Notes: generated by a model from the letters alone, not told the origin. A stretch of 64,000 bases of DNA from Thermoplasmata archaeon (GCA_021850505.1 JAJZLW010000122.1:13248-77247), one strand, 5' to 3'. Shown: positions 16,311 to 29,653, counted from the stretch's first letter. Made by a program: numbers and translations.

Positions 16311-16320
16311 ATATAATAAT
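16311..16320 (-). promoter_or_regulatory. TATA box of the initiator tRNA gene
   Basis: On the minus strand this reads ATTATTATAT. Its centre is about 26 bases upstream of the tRNA 5' end at 16289, so transcription should begin at or very near the mature 5' end. The tRNA therefore appears to have its own promoter in addition to any read-through from the aIF1A-RIO1-Dim2 operon. Confidence 0.6.
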
Positions 16321-16389
16321 TAAGCGCAAGCCTATCCGTTCTCATGCATGTATCATCTTTCTTTTTACTCGCGTCGTGTTCCGATTGAT

Positions 16390-16482
16390 CTATCTCTTTT
16401 TTGCAATGAAAGGCTTAATTCTTCCCATCCCTGTCTTCAGGAATGTCTTACTATAAACATTTTTACGGCCATTATTTTCCAT
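16390..16482 (-). CDS. possible 30-residue basic peptide or gene remnant
   Basis: Between the Dim2 gene and tRNA-iMet, an ATG at 16482 opens a frame that reads MENNGRKNVYSK..., ending GRIKPFIAKKR. About ten of its 30 residues are Lys or Arg. The same frame is open further upstream (NLLENLIYAGRYVFL...) as far as the end of the Dim2 gene, so a longer protein may once have existed. GGAAGG lies about 11 bases before the ATG, a weak ribosome binding site. I do not recognise it. It may be a real small basic protein or the tail of a lost gene next to a tRNA. Confidence 0.25.
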   Translation of the reverse strand: MENNGRKNVYSKTFLKTGMGRIKPFIAKKR

Positions 16483-16516
16483 GAGGAATACATACCTTCC
16501 AGCATATATCAAATTC

Positions 16517-16579
16517 TCAAGTAGGTTCTTAACAGAAACTGAAAATATAGGCGAAAATAAAATATAATTACCTACTTGA
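16517..16579 (-). other. inverted repeat at the end of the Dim2 gene
   Basis: TCAAGTAGG (16517-16525) and CCTACTTGA (16571-16579) are exact 9-base inverted copies; the second includes the stop codon of the KH-domain gene. The loop is 45 bases and A/T-rich. On the minus-strand transcript this could close a hairpin at the mRNA end. Confidence 0.3.
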
Positions 16580-17120
16580 ATGTTTCTTCGAGCTTTTTCA
16601 ATTTTATGTTCTTGACCTGTTTCTCAAGGTACTGATAAACGGTTCTCTGTTTGCTGCCGGAGATCAATCTTACCACTGCCTCTTTACCGTATTCAATCGA
16701 GATATAATCGCCGATTATTGAAACCGTATCACCGTAGATAGATATGTGGGTCATCGTCATCTCCTCTATAATTTCCCTCGTTCTTCCGTTTCTCCCAATC
16801 AATCTTCCCTTTATTTCAGATATCCTGTGACTGCCTGGTTTCGCAAATTCTCTAAGTGAGATAACATATATGGTAAAATCCTCGTTGAAAAGAAGCATAG
16901 CTTTTTCAGGGCTGAAGCCACGACCTATTGCAGTCACAACAGAAAGGGTGATTGTTGCCTTCAGCGGGTCTCCATGCTGCTGCACCGAGACCTCACCCTC
17001 CTGAGAGTTAACGATTATTTTGGTTTCACTTGTTTTTTCGATCAGTCTCCTCGTTTCTCCGTTCTTACCAATTAATGCAGCTACTCTGTCCTTTGGTATT
17101 TTCCTTGTACCGATAATCAT
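16572..17120 (-). CDS. Dim2/Pno1-like KH-domain RNA-binding protein
   Basis: A 182-residue protein with two KH domains, each with a GxxG loop: AALIGKNGETRRLIE near residue 15 and GRLIGRNGRTREIIEEMT near residue 107. A short strand-rich linker with ITLSVVTAIGRGFSPEKAMLLF lies between them; this is the pattern of archaeal Dim2p, the counterpart of eukaryotic Pno1, which binds the 3' end region of pre-16S/18S rRNA and works with the RIO kinases and aIF2 during late small-subunit maturation. It overlaps the RIO1 gene by 4 bases upstream. The arrangement aIF1A-RIO1-Dim2 supports the role. Confidence 0.9.
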   Translation of the reverse strand: MIIGTRKIPKDRVAALIGKNGETRRLIEKTSETKIIVNSQEGEVSVQQHGDPLKATITLSVVTAIGRGFSPEKAMLLFNEDFTIYVISLREFAKPGSHRISEIKGRLIGRNGRTREIIEEMTMTHISIYGDTVSIIGDYISIEYGKEAVVRLISGSKQRTVYQYLEKQVKNIKLKKLEETFK

Positions 17121-17881
17121 GAAGCATCTCTCCTGATGTAGGCGAGGAGATCACCAGCATCACATTTAACACCTTTCTTTCTGAAGAAATTAGTCACATT
17201 CCTGACATCTCTTTCGAGAAAGGCATCAGCCGATGGATGCATCGAATCAACTGCCTGTCCAAAATCGATGAAATATATCTTTTTCCGATAAACGAGCATA
17301 TTATATTCGCTTAAGTCAGCATGCACGAGCTTTGCTTTCTGGTAGAGGATTTGCATGTTTTGCCGAACAGAGTCGAAAGCAATCTCAAAATCCATTTCAG
17401 ATTTTCTGAGTTCTGGCGCTGGTGATGCTTTTGTTCCCAGATATTGCATCAAAACAATGTTCTTGTTGAAACCGATTGGTTTCGGTACAGTAACACCGGA
17501 TAGTTTCGCCTCTCTGAGGTTTACGAATTCCTTCCGTGCCCAAAGGAATACGATCCTTGATCGATCCTTTTTTTCGTTCTCGAATCTCCTGTCGCCCTGT
17601 ATGTAAAGGTAAAGATTTGAAAACCTGAGAGTGGACATCTTGAATATCTTCACAACTATCGGCCTGGATTCAGAATAAGCCTTGAAAACAATGCTTTCCT
17701 TCCCAGACATTATTGGATAGTCCAGATAATCTATGTTGAATTTTTTCATCGACTCAAAAACAGCTGTCAAAGTACGGAGATCAAAAACTATATCCTGTGT
17801 CTTCCTACCTGGGTCCCGGGTTCTCAGGAATTCCTTTGAGAATATAAGCTGTTCCAGTGCTGATCTGTTTTCAGGGATCAT
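17117..17881 (-). CDS. rio1: RIO1-type atypical protein kinase
   Basis: RIO kinases are ATPases that act in maturation of the small ribosomal subunit. The sequence shows the RIO1 form of the P-loop (ISTGKESxV-like, here MSGKESIVFKAY), the ATP lysine in PIVVKIFKM, the RIO1 signature RFSNLYLYIQGDRRFE in the flexible loop, the catalytic loop LVHADLSEYNMLVY, and the metal-binding YFIDFGQAVD. Length is 254 residues, with no N-terminal winged helix, unlike RIO2. It overlaps both neighbours by 4 bases (aIF1A before, Dim2 after), so the three are one coupled operon. Confidence 0.95.
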   Translation of the reverse strand: MIPENRSALEQLIFSKEFLRTRDPGRKTQDIVFDLRTLTAVFESMKKFNIDYLDYPIMSGKESIVFKAYSESRPIVVKIFKMSTLRFSNLYLYIQGDRRFENEKKDRSRIVFLWARKEFVNLREAKLSGVTVPKPIGFNKNIVLMQYLGTKASPAPELRKSEMDFEIAFDSVRQNMQILYQKAKLVHADLSEYNMLVYRKKIYFIDFGQAVDSMHPSADAFLERDVRNVTNFFRKKGVKCDAGDLLAYIRRDAS

Positions 17882-18213
17882 TTGAACATATTGATAACTT
17901 CAGGCAATATCCTGTTTCTGCTAAGATAACCAGCCTGCGTCTGTGTGTACCTGTATACGACATCGGCCCTGTCCTTCTGAAATTCCCATGGCTTGACTAT
18001 TACTAGATCGCCTTCGCGTATCCACATTCTCTTCTTCATCTTTCCAGGAATCCGGGAATTTCGCGTAAAACCATCTTCACACATGACATTCAATCTTGAG
18101 GCTCCGGAAAGCTTTTCAACGAGGCCGAACATCTCTCCCTTCTTTCTATTGGGCAGTATCACCCTAATATTGGAATCGTTCTCTTCCCCTGGTTCGGAAT
18201 CGTTAAAGCTCAT
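17878..18213 (-). CDS. eif1A: translation initiation factor aIF-1A
   Basis: aIF1A sits in the A site of the 30S subunit, promotes binding of initiator tRNA and helps scanning or start selection. The 111 residues hold a single OB-fold S1-like domain: IRVILPNRKKGEMFGLVEKLSGASRLNVMCEDG, then RNSRIPGKMKKRMWIREGDLVIVKPWEFQ, and the helical tail KADVVYRYT-like (here RADVVYRYTQTQ), all typical. A TATA-like TTTTTATAC box on the minus strand near 18240-18250 predicts a start near 18219, so the transcript has almost no leader. It is the first gene of the aIF1A-RIO1-Dim2 operon. Confidence 0.96.
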   Translation of the reverse strand: MSFNDSEPGEENDSNIRVILPNRKKGEMFGLVEKLSGASRLNVMCEDGFTRNSRIPGKMKKRMWIREGDLVIVKPWEFQKDRADVVYRYTQTQAGYLSRNRILPEVINMFK

Positions 18214-18291
18214 TGTATCAGAATCAGGTTATTACCATAGGGTATAAAAAGGCTTGATTCCATTAAGAAGAAATAAATTGGTCTGAATTAT

Positions 18292-18720
18292 CTATTGCTT
18301 AATCGCAAGGTTTCTAATATTGAAGAATCTTTGAACTGTATCCCTGAACAATTTAATGTTCCTGCCTTCCTTGCCTATTGCCTTCCCTATTTCCATGGGT
18401 TCCACAGTTACCAGGATATCTATTGATCCTTCCTTCCAGTTGACCTGTATCTCTTTTATTCCCAGCCTGAAAAATATGTTCCTAACAAAATTGATAAGAT
18501 CCCTGGATGTTTCGGCGACAAGGATGTGCTTGTTTGTCTTCTGCCTTAGATCTGCAACAAAGTTTGGTGTTCTCTTGAACATTTCAGCCATCCTCTTCTC
18601 GCCAACAAGAAAGATGATCATGTCCTCATTCTCAAGGCAATCCTCCAGGTGCGTATGTGTTATCTTTTCGAATATTGCGATATAACCCATTATCTTGTTG
18701 TCAACAACGATGTCTTTCAT
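18292..18720 (-). CDS. nusA: NusA-like KH-domain protein
   Basis: Archaeal NusA is a short relative of the bacterial factor that keeps only the two KH domains and lacks the polymerase-binding N-terminal part. Here 142 residues include a first KH-like unit (DMIIFLVGEKRMAEMFKRT) and a second with IGKAIGKEGRNIKLFRDTV. It lies 8 bases after the rpoA2 stop, its usual place in archaeal polymerase operons. It binds RNA and is thought to act in transcription termination or rRNA processing. The gene for L30e, which often separates rpoA2 and nusA, is missing here. Confidence 0.9.
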   Translation of the reverse strand: MKDIVVDNKIMGYIAIFEKITHTHLEDCLENEDMIIFLVGEKRMAEMFKRTPNFVADLRQKTNKHILVAETSRDLINFVRNIFFRLGIKEIQVNWKEGSIDILVTVEPMEIGKAIGKEGRNIKLFRDTVQRFFNIRNLAIKQ

Positions 18721-18728
18721 CGATTATT

Positions 18729-22905
<4,177 letters not shown>

Positions 22906-22909
<4 letters not shown>

Positions 22910-25900
22910 TTTAAATCACCCAAAACAAGACGCATCATCACACCCATGGAAGACAGCTCGTCCCGCATCAGCTTGAATGCATAACTCGTCTCCACAGCAT
23001 GAATGTTGCCGGTATTACCGCAGACTGGACATTTAAGAGTTCCACGTCTCCTGTCGAAAATTGCAAGATGTCCGCAGGTCGGATTACCACATATGTATAG
23101 TATTGTGCCATCACTCTGGTCAAGCAGACGATCCTTGATCACCATGGCTGCACCATGGGCTATAAGAGTATCACGTTCCATTTCACCGAATCTCAGACCA
23201 CCCTGCCTGGATCTTCCCTCTGTTGGTTGCCTTGTGAGTATCTGCACGGGTCCTCTCGATCTGGCGTGGAACTTCCCGGCCACCATGTGATGCAACTTCT
23301 GATAATAGATAACGCCAGTGAATATATCCGCCTTGAATTTTGCCCCGAGGATGCCATCATACATTACTTCTGTTGACGATCTGCGGAAACCATACTTTTC
23401 AAGTGAGTCCCTGAGACTTCTCTCGGGTTCGCCGGAAAATATCGTCCCATCCACAACCGCGCCTTTTCTGGATGCTACCTTGCCGCCAATCATTTCCAGT
23501 ATGTGGCCAACAGTCATTCTTGATGGGATTGCGTGTGGATTGATGATAATATCAGGAATGATGCCTTCCTCTGTAAATGGAAGATCCTCCTGAGGTACCA
23601 CAGCCCCTATTACCCCCTTCTGACCATGCCTGGAAGCAAATTTGTCACCGAGCTCTGGTATTCTCTCGCTCCTTACCTTTATCTTCACCACCTTGCTGTT
23701 GCTTTCGGAAACCGTGAGTATAACATTGTCAATATAACCCTGCTCGTTTGGCCTCATTGTTATGGAGGATTCGCGCCTTCTCTGCGGTCCTAATTTATCC
23801 CCGCCCTCATCCAGGAACCTCGGAGGTGATGTCTTGCCTACAAGGACATCAGATCCCTGAACATAAGATTCAGGGAATATTATCCCTTCTTCATCAAGAT
23901 TCTTGTAATATTCCTCGGCTCTGGCACCAAGAACATCATGGGTAGGAATTTCGAACTTATCCTCCTGACCTCCTGGATATCTGCGCTCCTCTGCACTATA
24001 AGTTCTGAAAAATGAGCTCCTGCCAAGGCCTCTCTCTATTGCAGCCTTATTGAAAACAATTGCGTCCTGTATGTTATAACCCTGGTATGAAAGAATTGCA
24101 ACAACGAAATTCTGGCCCGCAGGTTTTTTGTCATACTTAATGTAATCCATGACCCTTGTCTTTACCAGCGGTATCTGCGGATAGTGCAGGAGGTGCCCTC
24201 TTGTGTCACTTCTTATCCTGAAGTTAGTGGCATAAAGACCAATACTCTGCTTTGTCATTGCAGCTGCCATTGTAATTCTTGGAGACGAATTATGTTCAGG
24301 GTATGGAATAACTGAGGCAACAACACCCAATATCAAGGATGGATCTATCTCGAGATGGGTATGTTCCTTTGTCAATAACTTCTTTGAACTGAATTTTGCA
24401 CCGCATTCACGGCATTCGATCTGTACCTTATCCTTGTCGGAATCTCCAGGGTTCACCCAGTCCACAATGCTTCTGTGAAGATATGTAGAGCATTTTGGAC
24501 ACTTTTCAGGTATCTCGAAGGCATAAATTGCAATAAACAGATTATCCTCCTCTTCAGCATCAACCCATTCTATGTGACCGTTCTTTACGAGATCCTGTAT
24601 GGAATAATCACCGTTTTCCAGTTTTCTTAAAATATCCTTCTTGAGGGTTACGTCAGCATCCTTTACAGTGATAAGAGGCCTCCTGAGCCTTCCCCTGTCA
24701 CAGTTGATTATGACCTCATTTGTATCGGTGTCGTACTTGACATTTACCTCATCTGAAAGCCTTCCTGATCTCCTCTCTTTCCTGATCAGATTGGTTAGGG
24801 TGCTCGGGTTCTCGTGATAACCCACAAAATCACCATTCAGATATACTCTGCCGAATTTATTACCGATTTCTGCCTCTTCGAGTAGATGATTTGCTGAAAG
24901 GAGCTGCATAACCGGTGCAGGATCAACGCCTTCTGTGACATTTATAAGTAAAGCAGCATTTTTGACTAAACCACAGTTCTGGCCCTCGGGTGTTTCGTTC
25001 GGGCAGATTCTTCCCCATTGTGTAGGATGCAGGTCTCTTGCTTCAAAATGTGGCTGTGACCTTGTCAGTGGAGATATGACCCTTCTGAGATGGCTCAAAG
25101 TACTGACATTTGAGACTCTATCCAACAGCTGAGATATACCAGTTCTTCCACTGTTCCAATTACCAGTCGACATTGCATGTAGAATCTTTTGAGTGAGCAG
25201 GTCCTGTCTAATTGCCGGTCTTAGTCTGATCCCCTTCTTCTTGTTGTATGTTCTTTCCAGCTGGTACTTTAGATCCTTCATTACACTCTGGAAAGCTGAC
25301 CTGAATAATTCATCGAGAAGATCACCTGTGAGCTTTATCCTCTTGTTGGCCAGATGATCTTTATCATCTGGTTTCCTTATTCCGAGATGCAGTTCCAGTA
25401 GTGACCTTGCCATTCTACCGAGATATACTGCCTTTTTCAATCTGTCTTGTGGAAGATCACCCAGATGTGGAAGTAATGACTTATCAAGCATCTGAGAAAC
25501 TTTCTTTTCCCTGAATTCCTTTGCCTGACCGGCTGCAAACCTCTTTTCCAGATATGAGATTGCATCTTCCGTTGAATTCACGCCTGAAGGCGGGAACGTT
25601 TTCGGATCATGCGCATCTTCGATGTTTGAATATATAATCGGTTCCATTCCCTTGACCGACGCAATGGAATCATGTATCCTGACATCCTTTTCGAGACCAA
25701 GTGCCTTCATCAAAATAACTAACGGAATTGTTCCTGCCACTGATGGTATGGTAACATTAATGGAACCGTCCGACTGCTTTTCCATCGCCGTGAGCGCCCG
25801 AAATCCACCTTTCTGGGAAAATACCTTCGCTACCTCAAGCACAGAATCGTATTTTTCCTCGTATTCCACTAGAATTTTGTTGGGTGCAAGATCCTCGAGC

Positions 25901-26502
25901 GAGACGATAGCCCTTTCTCCGCCGCCTATTATAAAATAACCACCGGCATCATCCGGATCTTCACCAACGTACTGAAGCTTTTCCTTTCTGGTGCCGTCAA
26001 CAGGACCGTTATTCTTCTCAATGTAGCTATCTAGGTTGTTCTCATGAAGTGTGCAGACCTTGGACCGTATCATAACTGGAATATCGCCTATTTTAATAGT
26101 TTCGGCCTCTTTTTCCACACCATCCTCAAAAATCCTCAATTTAAGATTTACCGGCGCAAGATAGTGCAGATCTCTCAATCTTGCTTCGTTTGGTGTTATC
26201 TGGTTCGAAGCGCCTGAAGCCTCCTTAATCTCTGGTCTGTCAACCCAGATGCTGGCCTCGGCAGGGGCTCGACCAGTTTCCTTTCTCCTCGAAAAATATA
26301 TCTTTATCTCCCTTCCGCCGCTCTTCGTCTTATCAAGAACCATGACTCCAGGCTCTTCATCATCTGATACCTTTGTTTCGTCTACAATCTGCTGCATTAT
26401 ATTATTTGTATTTTCCTTCGTTGCTACAAAATAATTATACGATTCAATCTGGTGATTTACAATACTTTCTGTTTTAAAAAATGCATCAACGATTTCCTTC
26501 AT
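22906..26502 (-). CDS. rpoB: RNA polymerase subunit B (Rpo2), undivided
   Basis: The second-largest subunit, with 1198 residues in one gene; many euryarchaea split it into B'' and B', so the intact form points to Thermoplasmata or crenarchaea. Landmarks are the lobe/fork region [39 protein letters not shown], the hybrid-binding KIRVRSER-like segment (here [24 protein letters not shown]), [11 protein letters not shown], and the C-terminal clamp zinc ribbon (CGNPTCG...CPVCG). A further CPKC...CREC ribbon lies near residue 680. The ATG overlaps the rpoH stop by 4 bases. Confidence 0.98.
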
Positions 26503-26762
26503 CTAAATACCTCTCCAACTACCACCCTGTAATACTTGGAAATACCAGCCGTTGGGCTCTTCCTGATAATTTCTATAATCCTACCGGCCTCGATCGGGCC
26601 ATGAATTTCTTCCAGTGCTCTAACAGCAGGATCACTCTTTACAATTTTAGGCAGCAGATCTTTCGATATCGCCAATTCGGATAAAACTTTTTCTTCCTGA
26701 TTCTTCTCAACTAGATGATGCTCGGGCACCATATCATGGTGCAATACGTTGAACTTTGCCAT
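26499..26762 (-). CDS. rpoH: RNA polymerase subunit H (Rpo5)
   Basis: Subunit H matches the C-terminal domain of eukaryotic Rpb5 and forms part of the jaw. The 87 residues include [15 protein letters not shown], the family start, then [37 protein letters not shown] and YYRVVV. It is the first protein gene of the polymerase operon (H-B-A'-A''-nusA). Its ATG is only 16 bases after the 3' end of tRNA-Lys on the same strand, and the only clear TATA box lies upstream of that tRNA, so the tRNA and polymerase genes probably share a transcript. Confidence 0.96.
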   Translation of the reverse strand: MAKFNVLHHDMVPEHHLVEKNQEEKVLSELAISKDLLPKIVKSDPAVRALEEIHGPIEAGRIIEIIRKSPTAGISKYYRVVVGEVFR

Positions 26763-26778
26763 ATTACCACTTCCACCG

Positions 26779-26852
26779 CGGGCCCGGGGGGGTTCGAACC
26801 CCCGACCACCTGGTTAAAAGCCAGATGCTCTACCTGGCTGAGCTACGGGCCC
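26779..26852 (-). tRNA. tRNA-Lys (UUU)
   Basis: On the minus strand GGGCCCG pairs with CGGGCCC in the acceptor, the D arm reads GCTCAGCCAGGTAGAGC, the anticodon arm CTGGC-TTTTAAC-CAG carries anticodon TTT, and the T arm is GGGGG-TTCGAAC-CCCCC. No intron; CCA is not encoded. It precedes rpoH by 16 bases. Confidence 0.95.
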
Positions 26853-26883
26853 TAAATGATAGCGCTCTGGATTGATTATCAGG

Positions 26884-26892
26884 ATATAAATA
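26884..26892 (-). promoter_or_regulatory. TATA box for tRNA-Lys and probably the RNA polymerase operon
   Basis: On the minus strand TATTTATAT, centred near 26888, predicts a start near 26861, nine bases before the tRNA. No separate TATA box fits in the 16 bases between tRNA-Lys and rpoH, though the tRNA body itself could conceal one. This suggests a single promoter for tRNA-Lys and the polymerase genes. Confidence 0.55.
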
Positions 26893-26970
26893 TTGTTTAA
26901 TCTAATTTAATCCTTAATTAATATTTCTGCCCTCCACTCGAAACTGCAGCTCCGGAAAATAGTTGTTTAT

Positions 26971-26983
26971 AGGATGTCATCCT
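26971..26983. promoter_or_regulatory. perfect palindrome in the tRNA-Lys/mtnA intergenic region
   Basis: AGGATGTCATCCT consists of two exact 6-base arms around one central base, directly after a GTTTATA box (26965-26971). It looks like a binding site for a dimeric regulator, or a stop hairpin. The rest of the roughly 310-base gap (26853-27162) is A/T-rich, with a small GAATC-CAAA-GATTC hairpin at 26998-27011, and shows no gene that I can support. Confidence 0.3.
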
Positions 26984-27162
26984 GTTGTAAATTCACGGAA
27001 TCCAAAGATTCGCTTAAGGATATACTAAAATAATAATTTCAGGCAACCTAACATTAAGTTTTCTAATGAGTATGCCGAAAGGAAACATATTGTAAACAAA
27101 GCCAAGTCTGATTTTAATCCCGCCTGTTTTAATAACATTGATTGATACTGGAGAGACTATCT

Positions 27163-28179
27163 ATGAAAGTGAAAATGGGTGATGAAACACGAAACCTTTT
27201 CGCGGTATGGTATGAAGATAATGTCGTTAGATTGATCGATCAGAGAAAAATTCCTGAAGAGTTGGAGATTTATACTGCAAAGAATAGCGACGATATTGCA
27301 TTTGCAATTAAAGATATGGTCGTAAGAGGAGCTCCTGCCATAGGAGTAACTGCCGCATACGGGCTGGCAATGGCAAAGCTCTCCGGTGAGGACATGGAAA
27401 AAGCTGTCGATAAAATATCAAAAACAAGGCCAACCGCCTTCGATCTATTCAAAGCCATATCGTATATGAAAGCAAACAATTTCGATCTTGGAGCCGCACT
27501 TCGTTATTCGAAGGAAATTACAGGAAGGTGCAAGAAAATTGGCGAAATTGGCAACTCTATCATTAAGGATAAGAGCAGGATCCTGACTCATTGTAATGCA
27601 GGGGCTCTCGCCGTTGTAGATTGGGGTACTGCCCTTGCACCTATGAGAATAGCGAATTCTTCAGGGAAGAAGATTGTAGTACTTGTGGATGAGACGAGGC
27701 CGCGTATGCAGGGGGCAAGACTGACAGCGTGGGAACTCGAACAGGAGGGAATTGAGCATTATATAATTGCAGATAATGCCGCAGGTTATTACATGAGCCA
27801 TGGTGAGGTGGATCTTGCCATAGTGGGGGCAGACAGGATCGCCGCTAATGGTGACTTCGCCAATAAGATCGGAACATATGAAAAGGCCGTTCTAGCTAAG
27901 GAGAACAAGGTTCCGTTCTATGTGGCTGCTCCGGGAAGCACATTTGATTTTTCTCTTAAGAGTGGCGAGAGTATACCCATAGAAGAACGCCATGAAGATG
28001 AGGTGTTGAAGATTGGCAACATCAGGGTCGCAAACTCTGGTTCGAGATCAAAAAACCCTGCTTTTGATGTGACCCCGAACAGATATGTCACTGCTTTCAT
28101 TACGGAGTATGGTATGTTCGAACCTTCATCCCTGAAAGCACTTAAATCAAAAATGGACGCAGACCTATTTATGAGATGA
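27163..28179 (+). CDS. mtnA: methylthioribose-1-phosphate isomerase (MtnA), eIF2B-related
   Basis: It isomerises the aldose sugar phosphate of the methionine salvage path to the ketose. The eIF2B-alpha-like fold is plain: DMVVRGAPAIGVTAAYGLAMA, RPTAFDLFKAI, the catalytic Cys in ILTHCNAGALA, TAWELEQEGIEHYIIADNAAGYYM with the catalytic Asp in VGADRIAANGDFANKIGTY, and APGSTFDF. These fit MtnA better than ribose-1,5-bisphosphate isomerase, though archaeal members can use other sugar phosphates. I choose the ATG at 27163, which has GGAGAG upstream and a TTTTAATA box at about 27127-27134. A TTG at 27142 is open but less likely. Its end overlaps trpS on the other strand by 15 bases. Confidence 0.88.
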   Translation: MKVKMGDETRNLFAVWYEDNVVRLIDQRKIPEELEIYTAKNSDDIAFAIKDMVVRGAPAIGVTAAYGLAMAKLSGEDMEKAVDKISKTRPTAFDLFKAISYMKANNFDLGAALRYSKEITGRCKKIGEIGNSIIKDKSRILTHCNAGALAVVDWGTALAPMRIANSSGKKIVVLVDETRPRMQGARLTAWELEQEGIEHYIIADNAAGYYMSHGEVDLAIVGADRIAANGDFANKIGTYEKAVLAKENKVPFYVAAPGSTFDFSLKSGESIPIEERHEDEVLKIGNIRVANSGSRSKNPAFDVTPNRYVTAFITEYGMFEPSSLKALKSKMDADLFMR

Positions 28180-29304
28180 AGTGAGATATAAGTGGAGTTT
28201 ATCTTTTGCTTTCTCCCTTAATTCCTGATGTCTCTTGAGAAATTTATTGACTTTCTCTATCAATATTGCCTTTAACTCGCCACTTAACAGACTTCCAGAA
28301 ATATAGTCTTCCCTGATCTTTTTGAGTTTACTGTCGTCCGGTTCGAACATGATCCTGAGCCACTGGAAACTGACATCTATATCAGGATCCCCACCAAATT
28401 TTTTATGCTCCTCTACAGACATTTTTCCACCAGAGAATGCGTATTTGTTGATCTTTTTTCTTACCTGGCTCTCAGAATCAGTTACGAATATCGCATAGTT
28501 TGGATCTGATGAACTCATTTTTCCCTCTACACCAGAAAGAGGTGGAATAAAGATGCTCATTATGCTTGCAGGTTTCAGGTATCCAAGCTTTGGCAGCACA
28601 TCTCTGGCTATCCGGAAATGAGGGTCCTGATCGATACCGTATGGGATAAGACATGGTATATTATGACCAAGCCTGATACTTTCTAAAATTGCAGGCACCG
28701 CCTGAATGCTTGTATAGAATGCCATGCCTATATTTGCATCCATTTCGAACCCGAACGATGCCTTGACTGTTGACAGAGTTATTTTCTTTGCTATCTTCAA
28801 TGCATTTGGATAGAGGAGGGATGCATTGTCTGAATCTATTAAAATTTCAGTGTCTTTTTCAGAAAAACCTAATGATATTATATCAAGCGCATTGTCAAGC
28901 GCAAGAGAATGTGTCTTTTCAAGGTCAAGGCTATCATTGAAAAGAAATTTCTCGTCATCTGTTAGCTGAAAGATCAGTTTAACATGAAATTTTTCCTGCA
29001 GCCATCTGGTAAAGATCCATGGAACAAGGTGACCAATGTGCGTATGATCTGATGGCCCTCGCCCGGTATAAAGATAAAATGGATTTCCGTGAGAATACTG
29101 ATCAAGAAGCCATCCAAGGTCCCTGTGAGTAAAAAATATCCCCCTTCTGAGCATGAAATGTGGTTCAGATCCTGTCAACTCTTGGATCCTTCTTGTTATG
29201 GAAAGGTCGATTGGTTGGGTACCAAACTTCTCCATTAGTTTGGTATAATCAACTTTTCCAGTCACCGACCAGGGTGTAACATTAAATTCATCATCTTCGG
29301 GCAT
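28165..29304 (-). CDS. trpS: tryptophanyl-tRNA synthetase
   Basis: A class I synthetase that charges tRNA-Trp. The protein has 379 residues and the archaeal/eukaryotic form: LYTGRGPSDHTHIGHLVPW carries the HIGH-type motif, FQLTDDEKFLF follows, and KMSSSDPNYAIFVTD holds the KMSKS-type loop. Also typical are AVPAILESIRLGHNIPCLIPYGIDQDPHFRIARDV. The N-terminal stretch (FNVTPWSVTGKVDYTKLMEKFGTQPID) matches archaeal enzymes. It is a single gene; its stop lies 15 bases inside the end of mtnA. The 5S rRNA gene lies upstream on the same strand, with 41 bases between them. Confidence 0.97.
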   Translation of the reverse strand: MPEDDEFNVTPWSVTGKVDYTKLMEKFGTQPIDLSITRRIQELTGSEPHFMLRRGIFFTHRDLGWLLDQYSHGNPFYLYTGRGPSDHTHIGHLVPWIFTRWLQEKFHVKLIFQLTDDEKFLFNDSLDLEKTHSLALDNALDIISLGFSEKDTEILIDSDNASLLYPNALKIAKKITLSTVKASFGFEMDANIGMAFYTSIQAVPAILESIRLGHNIPCLIPYGIDQDPHFRIARDVLPKLGYLKPASIMSIFIPPLSGVEGKMSSSDPNYAIFVTDSESQVRKKINKYAFSGGKMSVEEHKKFGGDPDIDVSFQWLRIMFEPDDSKLKKIREDYISGSLLSGELKAILIEKVNKFLKRHQELREKAKDKLHLYLTSSHK

Positions 29305-29345
29305 TTTACGTTCCTATATACGGGAATTAAAAAAGTATATAAAAT

Positions 29346-29466
29346 AATGACAGCGACCCTCACTTCCCGTCTCCTCGCGGAAGACAGTACGCATGAAGGG
29401 CACAGTGAGCTTTACCGTCGGGTTCGGAATGAGACCGGGTGTTGCCCCACTGTTATGGCCGTCATT
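29346..29466 (-). rRNA. rrf: 5S ribosomal RNA
   Basis: On the minus strand the 121 bases start AATGACGGCCATAACAG and end GTCGCTGTCATT; the AATGAC/GTCATT ends form helix I. The middle holds the highly conserved CCGAACCCGACGGTAAAG loop region. No 16S or 23S gene lies nearby; unlinked rRNA genes are known from Thermoplasma. The 5' and 3' ends are set by helix I pairing and may differ by a base or two. Confidence 0.95.
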
Positions 29467-29485
29467 GCCACCTTAATTTAAAGGT

Positions 29486-29494
29486 AATATTTAA
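29486..29494 (-). promoter_or_regulatory. TATA box of the 5S rRNA gene
   Basis: On the minus strand TTAAATATT, centred about 25 bases before the 5S 5' end at 29466. It shows that this 5S is transcribed alone rather than cut from a longer rRNA precursor. Confidence 0.55.
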
Positions 29495-29653
29495 TTCTGA
29501 TTGATCCACTCTAATATTGAATTACAAATATTATGCCAGCCTAATATATTTTTTGATATTCCTGTCCGATACAAAAAAATTCTGAAAAATTTCAAATAAG
29601 TTTTTATATTATTTCCATTTCACTAATAAGTTAATAACTAGCAGGTTGCTATA

